DNA from: Rubritalea sp051252225
Lineage (GTDB): Bacteria; Verrucomicrobiota; Verrucomicrobiia; Verrucomicrobiales; Akkermansiaceae
DNA length: 64,000 nt
Assembly: GCF_051252225.1 (NCBI RefSeq)
Contig: NZ_JBPOGE010000009.1
Location: 43,560 to 107,559, forward strand
Direction: 5' to 3'
Shown: positions 16,870-25,224 of the stretch, piece by piece
Position numbering within the stretch: the stretch's first letter is position 1
How the letters are laid out: each line of letters opens with the position of its first letter
Position numbers and translations under genes: made by a program
Notes under the pieces: model-generated
The model's database searches: none
What the model saw: the letters and a program-made list of their open reading frames with translations, nothing else
What the model was told of the DNA's origin: nothing

Positions 16870-18894
16870 CTACCAACCGCTGCTCTCGACTTGCCATTCT
16901 TCGACCAGGTTTTGGTCGAAGTCGTCGAAGAAGCGTGAGGGCGTCTGCATGTACTCGCCGGTGTAGCTTCTAGGGTTAGTCGTCGGGTATGTGAGGTAGA
17001 GCTCGTCCTTCGCGCGAGTGAGGGCGACGTAGAATAAACGGCGTTCTTCCTCTAACTGCACATTATCGTCAGTTTCAAGTATTCGCTTGTTTGGGAACAT
17101 ACCATCGGCGAGCCAGACGAGGAAAACGACTTTCCACTCGAGCCCTTTGGCTTGGTGGATCGAGCTGAGAGTGACCGCGTCTTCGTTCTTTTCCTCTTTC
17201 TTAGATTTCGGGTCACCATCGGCAGTGCTCATGAGGGAGAGCTGAGCGAGGAACTCATTTATATCAGTGTAGCCCTGCGCGTACTGCATGAGCTGCTGGA
17301 CGTCTTGCTTACGCTGCTCGTAGTTATCGAAGCTCTCGCGCATGTAGTCATCGTAAACCCCTTCGGTGATACTGAGGATCATTTCTGAGGGCGCTTGGTA
17401 GCCATCGCGGGTGACGAGTTCATCGAGCGTGTAACAAAGCTGTTCCCAGTGTGCTGCCGCCTTTTTAGGAACTTTGAAGTCACTGAGGTATTCAGAAAAT
17501 GCGAGTGGTGGGTCTTCGTGCTGGCTGACCGGGCATGCGAGCCAAGCCTTCCAGAGGTTGTCCGCACTCTTGGGGCCGATCCCTGGCAGCATCCCGGCCA
17601 TACGCTTGAAAGAAATCTCGTCTTTCCGATTCACTGCGAAACGGATGAACGCGGAAACGTCTTTGATGTGTGCTTGCTCAAAGAAGCGGAGCCCGGAAGT
17701 GATCTGAAATGGAATGTCGCGTGAGGTCAGCTCCATTTGGATTTCCATGCTCTGGTAGTGTGCACGGTAGAGTACGGCGATCTCGCTTGGTTCCATTCCC
17801 TCGCTCACGAGGTCTTGAATCCGCTGTGTGACAAAGTCTGCCTGAGCTCGTGGGTCACTGAGTGGAATCACGGCGGGCACCATGCTGCCTTTTCCGCGGG
17901 AAGCGCGCAGCTCCTTAGGGATCTGGCTTTCGTTGGCTTTGATAGCCGCATTTGAGAGTTCTAAGATCTCTGGGCAGCTGCGGTAGTTGGTCTCGATCTT
18001 GTAGACCTTGGCATCTGGGTAGCGCGTGTGGAAGCTGAGGATATTATTCATATCCGCACCACGCCACGAGTAGATCGACTGCGCATCGTCCCCCACTACC
18101 ATTAGGCTATTTTTAGGTCCAACAAGGATGTCAATGAGTTCACACTGGATGCTGTTAGTGTCCTGGTACTCGTCTACTAACACATAGCGGAACTTGCGCT
18201 GATAGAGCTCGCGCAGGTCTTCGTCTTTCTTGAGCAGCTTGAGCGCCAATATCAAGAGATCGTCGAAGTCCATGCAATTGGTATCGAGCTTCTTCTTCAC
18301 GTAGGCACGTTTGAGTTGCTTGATCTCCTGTTCCCATTCTTTGAAGTAGGAATAGGATTCTTGGATGATCTCCTCCACTGAGTTCTTCGTGTTCTCTGAG
18401 AGACTGAAAATAGAGAGCAGAACGTCAGGCTTAGGGAAGCGGCGGTTCTTGGTGTCTATCTTTGCCTCAGCGATGAGCGCCCTGAGAATCGATTTTTGAT
18501 CGTCGGTGTCGAGGATGGAAAAGTTGCGCGTGAAACCTAGTTCATCAGCGTGTCGGCGCAGCATGCGATTACAGATCGAGTGGAAAGTGCCACCCCACAG
18601 CTCACTGGTGTCGTGAGGGATGAGATCGGTCACTCGCTCGAGCATCTCGCGGGACGCCTTGTTGGTGAAAGTGAGAAGTAGGATGTTTTTAGCGGCGACT
18701 TCTTTATCTAGCAGAAAGGCCACGCGGTAGGTTAAGGCGCGTGTTTTCCCACTACCAGCACCAGCGATCACTAATGCGTGGCCAGGAGGTGAAGTGACGG
18801 CAGCATATTGCTGGTCATTGAGCTCTGCTCGGTAATCGATACCTGAGCTCGTTCCTTCGCTCTGCCTAGAGTTGAGTTTGTATTCGCGCGCCAT
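16870..18894 (-). CDS. uvrD: UvrD/PcrA-type superfamily 1 DNA helicase
   Basis: A 674-aa SF1A helicase that unwinds DNA 3' to 5' in repair or plasmid/replication restart. Seen motifs: an NDQQYAAV Q-motif region (about 25-32), AGAGSGKTRAL (Walker A, about 44-54), LLLTFTNKA, DEYQDTN (Walker B, about 241-247), GDDAQSIYSWRGA, LETNYR-like IETNYRS, a C-terminal SSIHQAKGLEWKVVF and VALTRAKDELYL. At 674 aa it is a little short of the 720-750 aa of PcrA/UvrD, and the variable C-terminal tail is brief. It runs convergent to amt. The last 55 codons are duplicated in degraded form at 13232-13396. Confidence 0.9.
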   Translation of the reverse strand: MAREYKLNSRQSEGTSSGIDYRAELNDQQYAAVTSPPGHALVIAGAGSGKTRALTYRVAFLLDKEVAAKNILLLTFTNKASREMLERVTDLIPHDTSELWGGTFHSICNRMLRRHADELGFTRNFSILDTDDQKSILRALIAEAKIDTKNRRFPKPDVLLSIFSLSENTKNSVEEIIQESYSYFKEWEQEIKQLKRAYVKKKLDTNCMDFDDLLILALKLLKKDEDLRELYQRKFRYVLVDEYQDTNSIQCELIDILVGPKNSLMVVGDDAQSIYSWRGADMNNILSFHTRYPDAKVYKIETNYRSCPEILELSNAAIKANESQIPKELRASRGKGSMVPAVIPLSDPRAQADFVTQRIQDLVSEGMEPSEIAVLYRAHYQSMEIQMELTSRDIPFQITSGLRFFEQAHIKDVSAFIRFAVNRKDEISFKRMAGMLPGIGPKSADNLWKAWLACPVSQHEDPPLAFSEYLSDFKVPKKAAAHWEQLCYTLDELVTRDGYQAPSEMILSITEGVYDDYMRESFDNYEQRKQDVQQLMQYAQGYTDINEFLAQLSLMSTADGDPKSKKEEKNEDAVTLSSIHQAKGLEWKVVFLVWLADGMFPNKRILETDDNVQLEEERRLFYVALTRAKDELYLTYPTTNPRSYTGEYMQTPSRFFDDFDQNLVEEWQVESSGW

Positions 18895-18900
18895 CTGCTC

Positions 18901-19326
18901 TTACTCTGTAGCTTGCTTGATGGACTTCAAGTATTTCGAGTGCTCATCTTCAAAGAGTTCTTTCCCCTCAAGTGCGTAGGCCTTGGATAAGAGTTCAAGT
19001 GCAAGCTCATTTTGCTCGAGCTCGAGTGCACATTGGCCACGGCGAAGGCAGAGATACGCATTTTCAAATGAAGTCTCATCACGCTCGAAGACTTCATCGA
19101 GATGCACCATTGCCTCGGCAAACTCGTCTTGTTCGAAATGGTTGTCACCGATGTTAGAAAGCAACCAGATGTAGGCTTTCCACTCTTCTTTAGGAGATGG
19201 AAGCAAGTCATGGACTTTCAGTAGGTCACGGTTAGATGCGTGGTAGCGTTCTTCTTCTTGCGCTTCGAGAGCTTTATTACAGAGCTCTACGACTTGTTCT
19301 TTTAGTTCTGGTTCTAGATCCTTCAT
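18901..19326 (-). CDS. Small TPR-like helical protein, 141 aa
   Basis: A soluble acidic helical protein with two or three TPR-like helix pairs (for example the ALEAQEEERY and AMVHLDEVFERD repeats). No catalytic motif. It sits 9 bases downstream of fmt and 6 bases upstream of the helicase gene, so fmt, this gene and the helicase gene form an operon. Function unknown. Confidence 0.7.
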   Translation of the reverse strand: MKDLEPELKEQVVELCNKALEAQEEERYHASNRDLLKVHDLLPSPKEEWKAYIWLLSNIGDNHFEQDEFAEAMVHLDEVFERDETSFENAYLCLRRGQCALELEQNELALELLSKAYALEGKELFEDEHSKYLKSIKQATE

Positions 19327-19335
19327 AATAAAAAT

Positions 19336-20295
19336 TTAGTGTGCTCCGAGGTTCGCGCCAACTGCTATTTGGCCACCTACAAGAAAATCTTTTGCGGGCA
19401 TGCGGCGCTTCCCATCGGGCTGCAATTCTGTAATGTGCAATCCACCTTTCAAGCATGCAACTGTTAAGCCGTTTTCGGTACTCACGACTGTGCCGGCTTC
19501 AGCGGAAACATCCTGCAGCACTTCGCATTGTGGGAAGACTTTGAGCCTTTTCTGATTGCCCTTAGTATCTGTAAAGGTGGTAAACGTCCCCGGCCAAGGA
19601 TCGTAGGCGCGAATTCTGCGCTCGATGATTTCAGCTGGCTGGTTCCAGTCGATTTCTCCATCATTACGCATCAGCTTCGGAGCGTAGTTTGAGAGAGCGT
19701 CATCTTGAGGTGTGCGTGTCGCAGTGCCGTCGCAGAGCATTCCTAGAGCTTTGAGTAGGCATTGAGCTCCATCATCCATTAAGAGATCATGCAGTACACC
19801 CCCTGTGACGTCTGGTGTCAGCTTGAATGGCTTGCTCAGGATCACATCCCCTTCATCCAGTCCTTCTGTGACGTGCATCACAGTCATTCCGGAATCTGCG
19901 TCGCCTTGGTCAATCGCTGCTTGGATACATGAAGCGCCACGGTGCTTCGGGAGCAGGCTGGCATGTAGATTGATGATGGCAACCTTAGGAATTTCTAGCA
20001 ACGCCTTTGGCAGGATCTGCCCATAAGCCATTACTACGATGATGTCTGGATTTAGGTCTCGGAGGATTTGTAGCTCTTCTTCAGCTTTAACTCTGATCGG
20101 CTGAAGCACCGGAATGTTCGCTTGCTCAGCGACTGTCTTGATACGCGGAGGAGTGAGCACCTGTTTACGCCCTACTGGCTTGTCAGGCTGGGTGATCAGC
20201 GCGACGGTTTCGTAAGTAGAGTCGGCGATAAGTGCTTCGAATGCTGGGATGGCAATATCCCCTGTTGCCATATAGACAATGCGTTTACTGGACAT
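19336..20295 (-). CDS. fmt: Methionyl-tRNA formyltransferase
   Basis: A protein of 319 aa, the normal length of Fmt, which formylates initiator Met-tRNA using 10-formyl-tetrahydrofolate. Visible: a Rossmann-type N-terminus (RIVYMATGDIAIPAFEAL), the VVMAYGQILPKALLE segment (about 96-110), the catalytic NLHASLLPKHRGA (about 114-126) with Asn and His, and the distal GVLHDLLMDDGA with the catalytic-loop Asp region. A C-terminal OB-like domain (about 210-319) binds tRNA. First gene of a leftward three-gene operon. Confidence 0.93.
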   Translation of the reverse strand: MSSKRIVYMATGDIAIPAFEALIADSTYETVALITQPDKPVGRKQVLTPPRIKTVAEQANIPVLQPIRVKAEEELQILRDLNPDIIVVMAYGQILPKALLEIPKVAIINLHASLLPKHRGASCIQAAIDQGDADSGMTVMHVTEGLDEGDVILSKPFKLTPDVTGGVLHDLLMDDGAQCLLKALGMLCDGTATRTPQDDALSNYAPKLMRNDGEIDWNQPAEIIERRIRAYDPWPGTFTTFTDTKGNQKRLKVFPQCEVLQDVSAEAGTVVSTENGLTVACLKGGLHITELQPDGKRRMPAKDFLVGGQIAVGANLGAH

Positions 20296-20354
20296 AAATA
20301 AAGTGATGAATGACTCGTTCTACCACGGATTTCACGAATAGCACGAATGATTAG

Positions 20355-20385
20355 AGAGCGAGCGCTAAAAGATAGCGAGTGCTCT
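20355..20385. repeat. Imperfect inverted repeat upstream of fmt
   Basis: AGAGCGAGCGCT (20355-20366) and AGCGAGTGCTCT (20374-20385) form an imperfect hairpin (9 of 12 pairs). Just left of it lies the phrase ACCACGGATTTCACGAAT (about 20321-20338), a kind of short degenerate repeat seen in intergenic DNA of many environmental bacteria. No gene is supported here. Confidence 0.45.
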
Positions 20386-20442
20386 AAATAGAGGACGCAA
20401 ATGCGCCATGGAAGATGGGATGAACGAGAGTGTCGTAGCAAT

Positions 20443-20474
20443 AAAAAAGAGCTGCCGTGGCAGCCCTTTTTTTT
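20443..20474 (-). terminator. Strong terminator of adk
   Basis: GCTGCC (20451-20456) and GGCAGC (20459-20464) form the core stem, flanked by an A-run and a T-run of eight. Read leftward it follows the adk stop by about 20 bases. Confidence 0.85.
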
Positions 20475-20493
20475 AAGAAATTTAAAGGTCAGC

Positions 20494-21126
20494 TTAGATA
20501 GAAACCTTATTCATTTCCTCGTAGAAAGGAAGTGAGACGATCTTACTGATGATGTCATGCATGACCTTGATCGGCTGCTGAGTGGCATCGATGTCAGTGC
20601 GGATAGCATCTGGATAGAACTCGAGAATTGGCTTAGTTTCCGCTTCATAGGTGCGGATACGGTCTTCGATTACTGTCTCAGAAGCGTCGTCGATACGGTT
20701 CTCACGAAGAGCGCGCTTCTGCATGCGGCGAGCGAGCTCGCTGCGGTCTGGGCATGAGAGATGGAAAATGTGATGCACCTCGATGTAGTCACTAAGGATT
20801 TCAGCCTGCTTTACATTGCGTGGAATGCCATCGAGAATGAGGATATCTGTCTCAGGGAAGTAGACATTGCCTTCCTTCCAGTTCTCGATTTGAGCTTCCC
20901 AGAGCTGGATCGTAAGCTCGTCCGGAACGAGTTGTCCCTTGCTAGAGTATTCTACAAATTTTTTCCCGAGCTCAGTGCGCGTGTCGAGTGAACGAAAGAC
21001 GTCGCCACAGGCGCAGTGGAAGAAACGAGGAACCATGCCCAGCGCTTTACCTTGGGTACCTTTTCCTGATCCTGGTGCACCAAGGATGAGGATTGCCGGG
21101 CGTTTACTATTGCTCTCATTTGCCAT
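20494..21126 (-). CDS. adk: Adenylate kinase
   Basis: A protein of 210 aa with the nucleoside-monophosphate kinase fold; it converts ATP + AMP to 2 ADP. Seen: the P-loop LGAPGSGKGTQG (about 16-27), a CGDVFRSLD AMP-binding segment, ILDGIPRN (family usually LDGFPR, about 97-104), and a short LID region with arginines (RRMQKRALRENRIDDAS). The LID has no zinc cysteines. A C-terminal extension of about 15 residues looks normal. Single-gene unit with a strong terminator. Confidence 0.88.
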   Translation of the reverse strand: MANESNSKRPAILILGAPGSGKGTQGKALGMVPRFFHCACGDVFRSLDTRTELGKKFVEYSSKGQLVPDELTIQLWEAQIENWKEGNVYFPETDILILDGIPRNVKQAEILSDYIEVHHIFHLSCPDRSELARRMQKRALRENRIDDASETVIEDRIRTYEAETKPILEFYPDAIRTDIDATQQPIKVMHDIISKIVSLPFYEEMNKVSI

Positions 21127-21190
21127 AGGAGCGGGATGCTAGGGATTGTCCCTTCTAGAGCAAGCCGAATTCTTGTTAATTGTGACACCC

Positions 21191-21219
21191 TTGACAGAAT
21201 CTAGCAGTAAGTCTGGTTA
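21191..21219 (+). promoter_or_regulatory. Possible sigma-70 type promoter of birA
   Basis: A perfect -35 hexamer TTGACA (21191-21196) is followed, 17 bases on, only by a weak -10 (TGGTTA, 21214-21219), about 55 bases before the birA start. Tentative. Confidence 0.3.
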
Positions 21220-21272
21220 ACACTTAAAATTACTCTTGCCCTTCAATGGCGAAACTCCAATTTTACAGCTGA

Positions 21273-22019
21273 ATGGATTCACACTTTTCACTCTCGCAAT
21301 TCCGCAGCTTACAAAAAAATTGGGAGCTCCATTATTTCATTGAAACAGATTCGACCAATGAGCAGGCGAAGAAGCTCGTTCTCTCTAACCCACCTACGGA
21401 GCCATGTGTGTTTTTAGCAGAACAACAGCTTAATGGACGTGGCAGACGTGAAAACACCTGGACCAGTGCCTACGGCCAAGACTTGCTATTCACCGCCGTG
21501 ATAGAGACTGGTTTAGCGCTTTCTGATGCGCATAAAGTAGCCACTAGTTCAGCCCTAGCAGTCGCGCATGCACTCGCGACTTATGGACTACAGCCACAAG
21601 TGAAATTCCCTAACGACATCTACCTCAGTAACTCCAAGGTGGCGGGTATCCTTATCGAGCAACTCCAGTCGTACACGCTTATTGGAATAGGGATCAATGT
21701 GAATTCTATACCGAGCATAGATACCGCCACTTCCCTCTTTACGCAGCTTGAAAAAACCATTTCTCGAGAAGAATTACTCGCTGCTATTTTGAATCAGCTG
21801 ATTCAGAAAATCAGTCTCTGCCAAGATCACTATCAACGCATCAGAGCAGAGATCGAGCCTCTCGATCTATTTTACGATCAGCGGGTTCAATACATAAAAG
21901 ACTCACAATCCTTTCAGGGAATAGGCAGAGGTCTGAGCAAAAATGGCTACCTACTTATCGATCACGGGAGTGGTCCGGAAGAGGTACATACAGGCCATAG
22001 CTTTAGATTGATCCCCTAG
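21273..22019 (+). CDS. birA: Biotin-protein ligase (BirA catalytic form)
   Basis: A protein of 248 aa with the biotin/lipoate ligase fold, attaching biotin to the acyl carrier domains of carboxylases. Seen: ETDSTNEQAK (about 24-33), the biotin-binding GRGRRENTW (about 52-60), KFPNDIYLSNSKVAGILIE (about 111-129) with the catalytic lysine, and GIGINVN. The E. coli-type N-terminal helix-turn-helix is missing, so it is an enzyme only and not a repressor. The C-terminal SH3-like domain (about 205-248) is present. Confidence 0.9.
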   Translation: MDSHFSLSQFRSLQKNWELHYFIETDSTNEQAKKLVLSNPPTEPCVFLAEQQLNGRGRRENTWTSAYGQDLLFTAVIETGLALSDAHKVATSSALAVAHALATYGLQPQVKFPNDIYLSNSKVAGILIEQLQSYTLIGIGINVNSIPSIDTATSLFTQLEKTISREELLAAILNQLIQKISLCQDHYQRIRAEIEPLDLFYDQRVQYIKDSQSFQGIGRGLSKNGYLLIDHGSGPEEVHTGHSFRLIP

Positions 22020-22104
22020 GCCGTTGAGCATATTAAAAGGGATATGCTAGAGTAGCGTACCACTTGTCCATAGTGCCTAGATCCAGAAATAAGAGTTTGC
22101 TCTG

Positions 22105-22135
22105 AGAGCTCCAGATTTATCAGGAGGAGAGCTCT
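22105..22135. repeat. Hairpin between convergent birA and the SGNH gene
   Basis: AGAGCT (22105-22110) pairs with AGCTCT (22130-22135), with additional pairing inside. Another arm pair, AGCATAT/ATATGCT, lies about 22027-22050 just after birA. Either could slow convergent transcription; there is no T-run. Confidence 0.4.
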
Positions 22136-22150
22136 CTGCAACCGGTAAAC

Positions 22151-22894
22151 TTACTTCGCTGCGTCTTCTTGCTTCAGCGCCTTAGTGATTTCTGCCGCAA
22201 CCTGAGCCGCCATTTTTTCAGATCCAGCTTTGGCAAAATGGACGTCCCCCGGCTTACTGAATGAGGAAGCATCCATACTCGCTGTGAGCGCGTATAGATC
22301 ATCAATAGCAATTCCGTGATTATCCATTACTTGCTTAGCAGCAGCATTATACCTCAAGTCGTCTCCCACGAATCTTCCTGCTTCATCTTCAGGGACTTTC
22401 GTGGTGCTAGCCCAGATCAGAGTCGCTCCAGTTTTCTCTAAGCGCTCAACTAACTGCTCTAAGTTCTGTTGATACTTTTCTATCGGAACTGACACAGAGC
22501 CATTGACTTTGTCACGCTTACCATAGGTCTTCGCCTCAGGGTGTCTGAAGCATAAGTCGTGGAGTCCCCAGTTGAAGTGGATCACGTCCCACTTCTTATC
22601 ACCAAGCCATTTATTGAGATCCTTCAAACCCCTCTCCGTGTCTCCGCAGTTCACTCTAGCCTTGTTAGTCGGACGGCTGACATTCGCCACACCATCGAGT
22701 AATTCAATCACTGCTGGCGTATAGCCGATTGAGATAGAATCACCGAGTAAAAGAACATTCGGTAGGTTTACATCCTCCTTTTTATTTTCCTGAATAGAAT
22801 CAAGGTCTTCTTTAGGCGTGTAAAACTCGCTACTCGCGATGAGTGAGGATAATAAAAAGAGTGGGATTGTAAGGAACTTTCGGAAAGTTTTCAT
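22151..22894 (-). CDS. Secreted SGNH/GDSL-family hydrolase
   Basis: A protein of 247 aa with a signal peptide (about 1-22). The SGNH blocks are visible: LLLGDSISIGY (nucleophile Ser, about 49-59), a WGLHDL element in the Gly/Asn block region (about 109) and KPGDVHFAKAG (Asp-x-x-His pair, about 215-225). Most such verrucomicrobial proteins act on esters of polysaccharides or lipids outside the cytoplasm; the substrate here is unknown. Stand-alone gene. Confidence 0.8.
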   Translation of the reverse strand: MKTFRKFLTIPLFLLSSLIASSEFYTPKEDLDSIQENKKEDVNLPNVLLLGDSISIGYTPAVIELLDGVANVSRPTNKARVNCGDTERGLKDLNKWLGDKKWDVIHFNWGLHDLCFRHPEAKTYGKRDKVNGSVSVPIEKYQQNLEQLVERLEKTGATLIWASTTKVPEDEAGRFVGDDLRYNAAAKQVMDNHGIAIDDLYALTASMDASSFSKPGDVHFAKAGSEKMAAQVAAEITKALKQEDAAK

Positions 22895-23053
22895 AGGTTT
22901 AGAGTGGTTAGTTTACCCTGCAGTATTGCCTAGTAGTCACAGGATTGTACTATTTAGATTTCTGAATCAGATAAATACAGGAAATTATTGAGCCATGTGG
23001 ATCGAAGTTACTTACCAGTTTATTCCCTGTTTCGCGATCGGTGAATAAATTGA

Positions 23054-23425
23054 CTAGTGATGCCCAGGCTTTCGCTTGTGAATCCCAACAGAATTTCCGT
23101 CTGGATCCTTCACGAAGGCCATGTTGCAGACAGCTGTCTCGATAGGTCCGAAACTGAATTCCACGTTTGCTTGCTTTAATTCTGCAAGCGCAGCGTCAAA
23201 ATCGTCCACTTCGAGAGATACGCTACAGCCTTCTGAGCTGGGGTTCAACCCTGGAGCTGCTCCGATCGCTAAGGTGCCGGCACCAATATCGTACTCGACC
23301 CAATGACCATTTTCTAACTTTTCATCCATCGTGGCCTTGAGCCCGAGAACGCCTTCATAGAAGGTGCGAGCGCGTGCCATATCAGTTACCGGATAACAGG
23401 AGAATGCGATTTCTTGTATTTTCAT
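23054..23425 (-). CDS. VOC-family (glyoxalase-like) protein
   Basis: A protein of 123 aa with the paired beta-alpha-beta-beta-beta modules of the vicinal oxygen chelate fold: AFSCYPVTDMARARTFYEGVLG at the start and VSLEVDDFDAALAELKQANV in the second half, then FVKDPDGNSVGIHKR at the end. The members are small metal enzymes or binding proteins (glyoxalase, dioxygenase, resistance proteins). Nothing in the sequence fixes the substrate. Confidence 0.75.
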   Translation of the reverse strand: MKIQEIAFSCYPVTDMARARTFYEGVLGLKATMDEKLENGHWVEYDIGAGTLAIGAAPGLNPSSEGCSVSLEVDDFDAALAELKQANVEFSFGPIETAVCNMAFVKDPDGNSVGIHKRKPGHH

Positions 23426-23549
23426 AGGATTTTTAGAGTCATGTATTTTGCTCTTAATCAGAATCTAATGTGAAGCTTCATTTGGCTACCTTTTATTAAA
23501 AAGTCTCAATTATGAGCCGCTTGCTGAAACGGAGTTGCCGCACACTCAG

Positions 23550-23590
23550 ATTTCCCGGTGACTCAAAGGACAGTGTTTTCGGTGACTCGG
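23550..23590. repeat. Two direct repeats of CGGTGACTC, possible IS-end remnant
   Basis: CGGTGACTC occurs at 23556-23564 and 23580-23588, 24 bases apart, inside a gene-free stretch (23426-23703). Spaced copies of such a word recall the multiple terminal repeats of IS21-type insertion sequences. No transposase is present, so if real it is a solo end. Confidence 0.25.
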
Positions 23591-23703
23591 GTTGTAGCAT
23601 GAGTACAGATTTTCTTACTCACGTATTTGATCGGCGAGCTATAAAGTGTTATCTAATCAGTCTTATGATCTGCAGCTTTCGTGTTTGTCTCGGATAAAAT
23701 GAT

Positions 23704-24150
23704 CTACTTCATCGTCATTAAATCTTCAGGGATCTGGATATTGGTATTACCTAAGATTTCTAGAAGTGGGAATTTATCTAGATAAATTTTTTCAGCACTG
23801 ACAGCATTGGGTTCCATGTAGGTGCTCGGTCCGAGGAGGGCTACAGATTTACCCACTTCTTTCGAGGCGATCATCAGCCCATAGGCATTATAAATTTCAA
23901 TCGTGTACGAGGGCTTCTTCTTTTTTTCTGTTTTATTTCGGTACGCGACACTGACGTCTTCTTTACCTATTGCGAATAGAGTAATGAGCTCGTCGTTAAC
24001 AAAAGCTTCCCCCTCTTTGATTTCATAAAGATATTCGCCATCACGGATTTCAGGTTTTTGTTTAGATAGATCGATTTCATCATTTGCCTGTAATCCAGCA
24101 AACGGTGCTAGCGCTAGCAGTAAGACGATTTTAAAAAGTGGTGATTTCAT
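23704..24150 (-). CDS. Secreted hypothetical protein, 148 aa
   Basis: A signal peptide (about 1-22, ending in GLQA) followed by a strand-rich domain without cysteines or a recognisable motif. It is the last of three leftward genes for exported proteins (25225-26424, 24274-25023, 23704-24150), separated by gaps of 120-200 bases, so each may have its own promoter. Function unknown. Confidence 0.65.
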   Translation of the reverse strand: MKSPLFKIVLLLALAPFAGLQANDEIDLSKQKPEIRDGEYLYEIKEGEAFVNDELITLFAIGKEDVSVAYRNKTEKKKKPSYTIEIYNAYGLMIASKEVGKSVALLGPSTYMEPNAVSAEKIYLDKFPLLEILGNTNIQIPEDLMTMK

Positions 24151-24273
24151 GATTTTTTATTGGAGGTGAAGCACGCCAATTACTGGAAATGGAGTGTGCA
24201 TTAAGTTGATTTGGGATTTCATACAATGGCTCGGCTATAGGTGGGCCAGAAATTGGGCGCGTGCCTTGTTCGG

Positions 24274-25023
24274 CTAACCCTTCTGGTTTCTTTGTCGATT
24301 ACCAACAAGAACTAGAGCACCCACACCCAGTAAAATTGTAGATGATGGCTCAGGAATTGTAGTGTAGTCGATTATTAGGCTCGGTGCAGACGCTCCAGTC
24401 GCGGCAAAACGTTTAGCGGTAGTATCTGACAACTCATTACCAATAATAGTCCAACCATAATTATCGGCGGTGCCGTCTACCCAAGCTTGGACATCGGTCA
24501 CCAAGCCAGAAGAACTCCACTGATAATCCCCATTAGATCCAACAGCCGTCTGTGCACTTGTGCTTGAAACGAAGTCGCCACCTGCAGTTGACCAGAGTAC
24601 ACCACCACCTACTCCATCAGACTCTCGATAGAGCCAAGTCGGGTCTCCAACTGTGGCTGCTGTTCCAGCTCCTTCGCCTCCAGGCGCATCGGAGGTGCCT
24701 TGGTCCCAAAGACTAGTAGTTCGATATATAGAAACAGTTTCACTTCCAGCTATCGATTGATTCATAGAAATCTCTAATGTCACAGAGTTTATTTGAACAT
24801 TGTTTAGAGCTGAAAAATCAAATTCGATGAGCGCTCTCCTGCTGTCACCCAGAGCCGTATTTCCTGCAAAAAAATAGTCCCCAAGTGAATTGGAGAGTTC
24901 TCCTTCGCTGTAGATAGTCGTGGTTAGGGTTGCAGACAATACGGCAGTCGCTGAGTGAACTGACTGCATTCCTAGGAATACCACAGGGAATAAAGATAGT
25001 AGTTTTCTAGGTGTTTTTTTCAT
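24274..25023 (-). CDS. PEP-CTERM sorted DNRLRE-type secreted protein
   Basis: A protein of 249 aa with a signal peptide (about 1-25). A beta-rich body resembles the DNRLRE domain (SLGDYFFAGNTALGDSRRALIEFDFSAL-type opening, later 'VTDVQAWVDGT' and 'GWTIIGNE'). A C-terminal sorting tail shows PEPS, a hydrophobic helix (TILLGVGALVLVG) and a basic end (NRQRNQKG). The tail targets it to the exosortase/PEP-CTERM pathway, so it is expected at the cell surface or in extracellular matrix. No exosortase gene is in the window. Confidence 0.85.
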   Translation of the reverse strand: MKKTPRKLLSLFPVVFLGMQSVHSATAVLSATLTTTIYSEGELSNSLGDYFFAGNTALGDSRRALIEFDFSALNNVQINSVTLEISMNQSIAGSETVSIYRTTSLWDQGTSDAPGGEGAGTAATVGDPTWLYRESDGVGGGVLWSTAGGDFVSSTSAQTAVGSNGDYQWSSSGLVTDVQAWVDGTADNYGWTIIGNELSDTTAKRFAATGASAPSLIIDYTTIPEPSSTILLGVGALVLVGNRQRNQKG

Positions 25024-25224
25024 GTAGTCAATGGGAGTTCTTATTTACGTAAAGCACACCAACTACTGAAATTCTCAGCCTGCTTTGTATCTGGGTAGAT
25101 GTATTACTCGACTTTCAGCGGGTCGTGTCTTGTTCTTCCATACTGTGATTGAGGGGGGCGATCCAAATAATTACTTGAAGTTAGAGAATCGGTTAATAAC
25201 TGCAATGAGGTTTCTCTGAAGATC

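Noticed and set aside
23512..23697. A 61-codon open frame as a gene
   Set aside because: No start signal, no homology pattern; it overlaps the direct-repeat region.
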